Assembly: GCA_003242675.1 (NCBI GenBank)
Contig: QGVE01000129.1
Location: 1-7,413 of the forward strand
DNA length: 7,413 nt
Origin: Bacillota bacterium
Lineage (GTDB): Bacteria; Bacillota_E; Symbiobacteriia; Symbiobacteriales; Symbiobacteriaceae
Direction of reading: 5' to 3'
The notes beneath the pieces were generated by a model. The model did no database searches. It was not told where the DNA came from and was given only the letters and a program-made list of their open reading frames with translations. A program made the translations under genes and the position numbers. Positions 5,474-7,413 of this stretch are shown here, piece by piece (the first letter of the stretch is position 1; every line of letters begins with the position of its first letter).

Positions 5474-6496
5474 CTACTTGCTCCGCTGCTCCGAGCTGTG
5501 GCCCGGGAAGGCGGCCGCGCTGGGGTCGATGTAGGCCTTGGCGTTGTTGACCGCGGTGGCCACCTCGCCAAAGCCGGTGGCGATCAGGCGGATCTTGCCC
5601 GGGTACCAGCAGATGTCGCCGGCCGCGTAGACGCCGGGGATGTTGGTCTCGCCCTTGGAGTTGACGACGATCTGCCGCTTGTTCTCGATCTCGAGGCCCC
5701 ACTCCAGCATGCTGCCCAGCGAGGCCTTGAACCCGGTGCCGATGATGACGTAATCGACGTCCAGCGTCGTCTCCTCGCCGGTGCGGTTGTCGAAGATGAC
5801 GGCCTTCTTCACCCAGCTGCCGTCGCCCTCGACCCGGCGGAGCTCGTAGAAGACCTTCACGTGCACCCGGGAGGCGAACAGCCTGTTGAGCGACTCCTCG
5901 TGGGCCCGGAACCCGTCGCGCCGGTGGATGAGGGTGACCTCGGCGGCGATCGGTTCGAGCATCAGCGCGTAGTCGACCGCGGTGTCGCCGCCGCCGATGA
6001 CCAGCACCCGCTTGCCCTCGAACTGGGGCAGGTTGGTGATGTTGTAGAACACGCCCTTCCCCTCGTACGCGCGGGCCGACTCGTTGGGAAGGCGGTTCGG
6101 CTCAAAGGCCCCGATTCCGGCGGTGATGATGACGGCCTTGCTGTAGTGCCGCTCGCCGGTGTGGGTGATCAGCTCAAAGGTGCCGTCCTCCAGCCGGTTC
6201 AGCTTGTCCACGCGCTGGTTGAACACGTACGTGGCGTTGGGGTTGGCCATGTCGGCCTGTTCCTTGCACTGCTCGATCAACCGCTTGGCCTGGATCCTGG
6301 GGAAGCCTGCAACGTCGAAGATGTCCTTTTCGGGGTACAGGGCAGTCAGCTGACCACCCACCTCGGGCAGAGCCTCGATGACCTTGGTCTTCATGCCGCG
6401 CATGCCGGCGTAGAACACGCCGAACAGGCCCACAGGACCTGCGCCGATCAGGGTCACGTCGTACAGCTCTTTCGTGCCGGACACAGCTGCCGTCAT
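5474..6496 (-). CDS. Ferredoxin--NADP(+) reductase, YumC type (thioredoxin reductase-like)
   Basis: This soluble flavoprotein transfers electrons between NADPH and ferredoxin and is expected to be a homodimer. It has 340 residues, matching Bacillus YumC in length. GAGPVG (residues 18-23) binds FAD and GGQL (47-50) is the second FAD-side motif. GGGDTAVDYA (168-177) with HRRD (191-194) forms the NADPH domain. AAGD (291-294) is the C-terminal FAD motif, and the tail is PGHSSE. The CxxC pair of thioredoxin reductases is absent from the NADPH domain, which separates this subfamily from TrxB. The start is ATG 6496, but no spaced ribosome binding site precedes it: AGGGGG directly abuts the ATG. GTG at 6484 (Val5), 12 bases from the same G-run, is an alternative. 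The gene has its own promoter and terminator. In this lineage it probably supplies low-potential reduced ferredoxin or recycles NADPH. Confidence 0.93.
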   Translation of the reverse strand: MTAAVSGTKELYDVTLIGAGPVGLFGVFYAGMRGMKTKVIEALPEVGGQLTALYPEKDIFDVAGFPRIQAKRLIEQCKEQADMANPNATYVFNQRVDKLNRLEDGTFELITHTGERHYSKAVIITAGIGAFEPNRLPNESARAYEGKGVFYNITNLPQFEGKRVLVIGGGDTAVDYALMLEPIAAEVTLIHRRDGFRAHEESLNRLFASRVHVKVFYELRRVEGDGSWVKKAVIFDNRTGEETTLDVDYVIIGTGFKASLGSMLEWGLEIENKRQIVVNSKGETNIPGVYAAGDICWYPGKIRLIATGFGEVATAVNNAKAYIDPSAAAFPGHSSEQRSK

Positions 6497-6510
6497 CCCC
6501 CTATCTGCGT

Positions 6511-6525
6511 GATCATTTGTTGATC
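6511..6525. repeat. Short inverted repeat in the reductase leader
   Basis: GATCA and TGATC arms are separated by five bases. The repeat lies between the predicted transcript start and the reductase start codon. It could be an operator half-site pair or a small RNA hairpin; with 5-bp arms it could also be chance. Confidence 0.2.
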
Positions 6526-6568
6526 TGGCATGGTACCGGAACAGGACCTAAGTACACATCCACCAGCG

Positions 6569-6577
6569 AGTATAACA
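6569..6577 (-). promoter_or_regulatory. Extended -10 promoter of the ferredoxin--NADP reductase gene
   Basis: On the minus strand, TGTTATACT combines the TGn extension with a TATACT box (five of six matches). No TTGACA-like -35 is present at the usual distance, as often holds for extended -10 promoters. It predicts a leader of about 65 bases and stands in an AT-richer gap of 162 bases. Confidence 0.55.
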
Positions 6578-6658
6578 CAGCAACAGTCCCGTTGGGCAGA
6601 CAATTCAGGGGTGGATACAATAATTCCTCTTAATTGTTGGCATTCTCGTCCTTGCCGG

Positions 6659-7060
6659 TCAGCGCTGGCCGGCCAGCGTCTTCCCCAGCCAGTCGGCCAG
6701 CCGGCGCAGCAGGGGATGGTCGGGCCGCATCTCCTCGTCCGGCAGGTTGTGCTTGTCGACGATGAGGTAGACGTCCCCTTCGGGGGTCTCCACGACGATC
6801 AGCTGGAACTCGCTGCCCCCCAGCTCGTCCAGGGTGTCGGCGATCTGGGGGAAGCGGGGGTGGTTGAAGTCCAGGCTCACCTGGAGCAGGACGTACCGGT
6901 ACCCTTTGATCTCGGTCAGGTCCGACAGCCGCACGACGGCGTCAAACGGCGTGCCCTTCAGGGCGGCGAGGTAGGCCACCACGTCCTCGGCCCGCTGGCG
7001 GTCGACCACGGCGGCGGTGGCGCCCCACTTGGAGGGGCGCTGATCGGGGCGGAAGCGCAC
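6659..7060 (-). CDS. Uncharacterised 133-residue cytosolic protein
   Basis: I do not recognise this family. The start is GTG 7060, with AAAGGAGA eight bases upstream on the minus strand; the frame is open further upstream, but that part runs into the divergent dehydrogenase gene and looks non-coding. The protein has no signal peptide, membrane segment or Cys residue. It looks like a compact alpha/beta fold. A helix lies around residues 21-35 (RQRAEDVVAYLAALKG), then alternating strands around 54-62 (YRYVLLQVS), 85-91 (FQLIVVE) and 96-101 (DVYLIV), and a C-terminal amphipathic helix (116-130). Acidic and basic residues are balanced. The gene is divergent from a short-chain dehydrogenase gene 105 bases away and in the same direction as the reductase gene 162 bases downstream. 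Whether it works with either cannot be told from the sequence. Confidence 0.75.
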   Translation of the reverse strand: MRFRPDQRPSKWGATAAVVDRQRAEDVVAYLAALKGTPFDAVVRLSDLTEIKGYRYVLLQVSLDFNHPRFPQIADTLDELGGSEFQLIVVETPEGDVYLIVDKHNLPDEEMRPDHPLLRRLADWLGKTLAGQR

Positions 7061-7076
7061 GTGCTCACTCTCCTTT

Positions 7077-7093
7077 CCCGAATCGGGTTCGGG
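7077..7093. repeat. Inverted repeat just upstream of the 133-residue protein gene
   Basis: CCCGAA and TTCGGG form a perfect 6-bp stem around a five-base loop. It borders the ribosome binding site (7069-7076) of the minus-strand gene, so in the mRNA it could influence translation, or in DNA act as an operator. The evidence is structural only. Confidence 0.25.
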
Positions 7094-7115
7094 GCCGGCC
7101 GGGCCGGTTCCTGCA

Positions 7116-7129
7116 GGGCGGATCCGCCC
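7116..7129. repeat. Perfect 14-bp palindrome in the divergent intergenic region
   Basis: GGGCGGATCCGCCC is fully self-complementary and lies between the two divergent start codons (7060 and 7166). It is a possible operator serving both genes. GC-rich palindromes arise by chance more often in such DNA, and no clear -10 or -35 boxes are visible beside it. Confidence 0.3.
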
Positions 7130-7165
7130 CGATGTGGAAAGCATCCGTGAAAGGAGGTCCAGCCA

Positions 7166-7413
7166 GTGAACCACGTGAGCAGCCGGGAGCTGGCCGGCCG
7201 GGCGGCCCTGGTGACCGGCGCCTCCCGGGGCATCGGCCGGGCCATCGCGCGGGAGCTCGCGGCCGCGGGCGCGGCCGTGACGGTGACCTACCACCGGCAG
7301 CGGGCGCTGGCGGAGGCCGTGGTGGCGGAGATCCGCGCGGCCGGCGGGCAGGCCGAGGTCCGCCCGCTCGATGTGCGGGATCCGGCGGCCTGTGAGGCCG
7401 CCGTGGCCGCGAC
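7166..7413 (+). CDS. Short-chain dehydrogenase/reductase (SDR, FabG-like), 5' part
   Basis: Only the first 82 complete codons lie in the window; the gene runs off the right edge. After a short leader ([11 protein letters not shown]) comes [19 protein letters not shown], the classical SDR cofactor-binding motif TGxxxGIG (residues 17-24) followed by the alpha helix. The second strand is VTVTYHRQ, and LDVRD (68-72) is the adenine-ring contact motif. Arg21 within the glycine motif and the basic HRQR stretch suggest NADP(H) preference. The catalytic Ser-Tyr-Lys residues would lie beyond the edge, so substrate cannot be judged. The best family match by eye is the 3-oxoacyl-ACP reductase (FabG) group, which includes many other alcohol and sugar dehydrogenases. 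GTG 7166 is the start because a near-perfect AAGGAGGT (7151-7158) lies seven bases upstream. The gene is divergent from the 133-residue protein gene. Confidence 0.88.
   Translation, partial: MNHVSSRELAGRAALVTGASRGIGRAIARELAAAGAAVTVTYHRQRALAEAVVAEIRAAGGQAEVRPLDVRDPAACEAAVAA

Noticed and set aside
5462..6523. Plus-strand open frame opposite the reductase gene
   Set aside because: Shadow frame rich in Val, Asp, Leu and Gly from reading GC-rich codons in antisense; the true product has two dinucleotide-binding domains on the minus strand.
6617..6637. ACAAT/ATTGT arms in the AT-rich island after the 133-residue protein gene, as a terminator or operator
   Set aside because: Arms are only 5 bp, the inner bases do not pair well, no T-run follows, and the spacing fits no operator I know.
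1..7413. tRNA, rRNA, CRISPR array, insertion sequence or attachment site
   Set aside because: No cloverleaf-like sequence, spaced direct repeats, transposase-like frame or terminal repeats were seen on either strand.

Overview
The window looks like chromosomal DNA from a very GC-rich, endospore-forming member of the Firmicutes. Symbiobacterium or a close relative is my best guess. The reasons are the strong third-position G/C bias in every gene, strong Gram-positive-type Shine-Dalgarno sequences (GGAGG and similar), a gamma-type small acid-soluble spore protein, and a YumC-type ferredoxin--NADP reductase like those of Bacillus. The genus is an inference, because no search could be run.

Layout, left to right. 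(1) Positions 1-69 hold the first codons of a minus-strand gene that leaves the window, with its own ribosome binding site and promoter. (2) Positions 264-1505 (+) encode a seven-helix M48A (Ste24-like) membrane zinc protease. (3) Convergent to it is a minus-strand operon of a TetR-family regulator (2777-3388) and a beta-ketoacyl-ACP synthase II, FabF (1518-2759). A FadR-like inverted repeat lies in the operon promoter. (4) A hairpin terminator separates this operon from a minus-strand spore-protein gene (3525-3788), which has a possible sigma-G promoter. (5) A short plus-strand relic of a type II NADH dehydrogenase (3970-4119) lies against the 3' end of truD. (6) Minus-strand truD, a tRNA pseudouridine synthase (4207-5361), follows. 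Upstream of it are a strong hairpin terminator and the ferredoxin--NADP reductase gene (5474-6496), which has an extended -10 promoter. (7) A 133-residue protein of unknown function (6659-7060, minus) is divergent from the start of a short-chain dehydrogenase (7166 to the right edge, plus).

Most genes are single transcription units with their own signals. The only clear operon is tetR-fabF, which suggests local control of fatty-acid chain elongation by a lipid-responsive repressor. I saw no tRNA or rRNA gene, intact mobile element or CRISPR array. No elaborate new system is evident. The items most worth a second look are the regulated stand-alone FabF, the unusual repeats of the spore protein, the decayed NADH dehydrogenase and the unassigned 133-residue protein.
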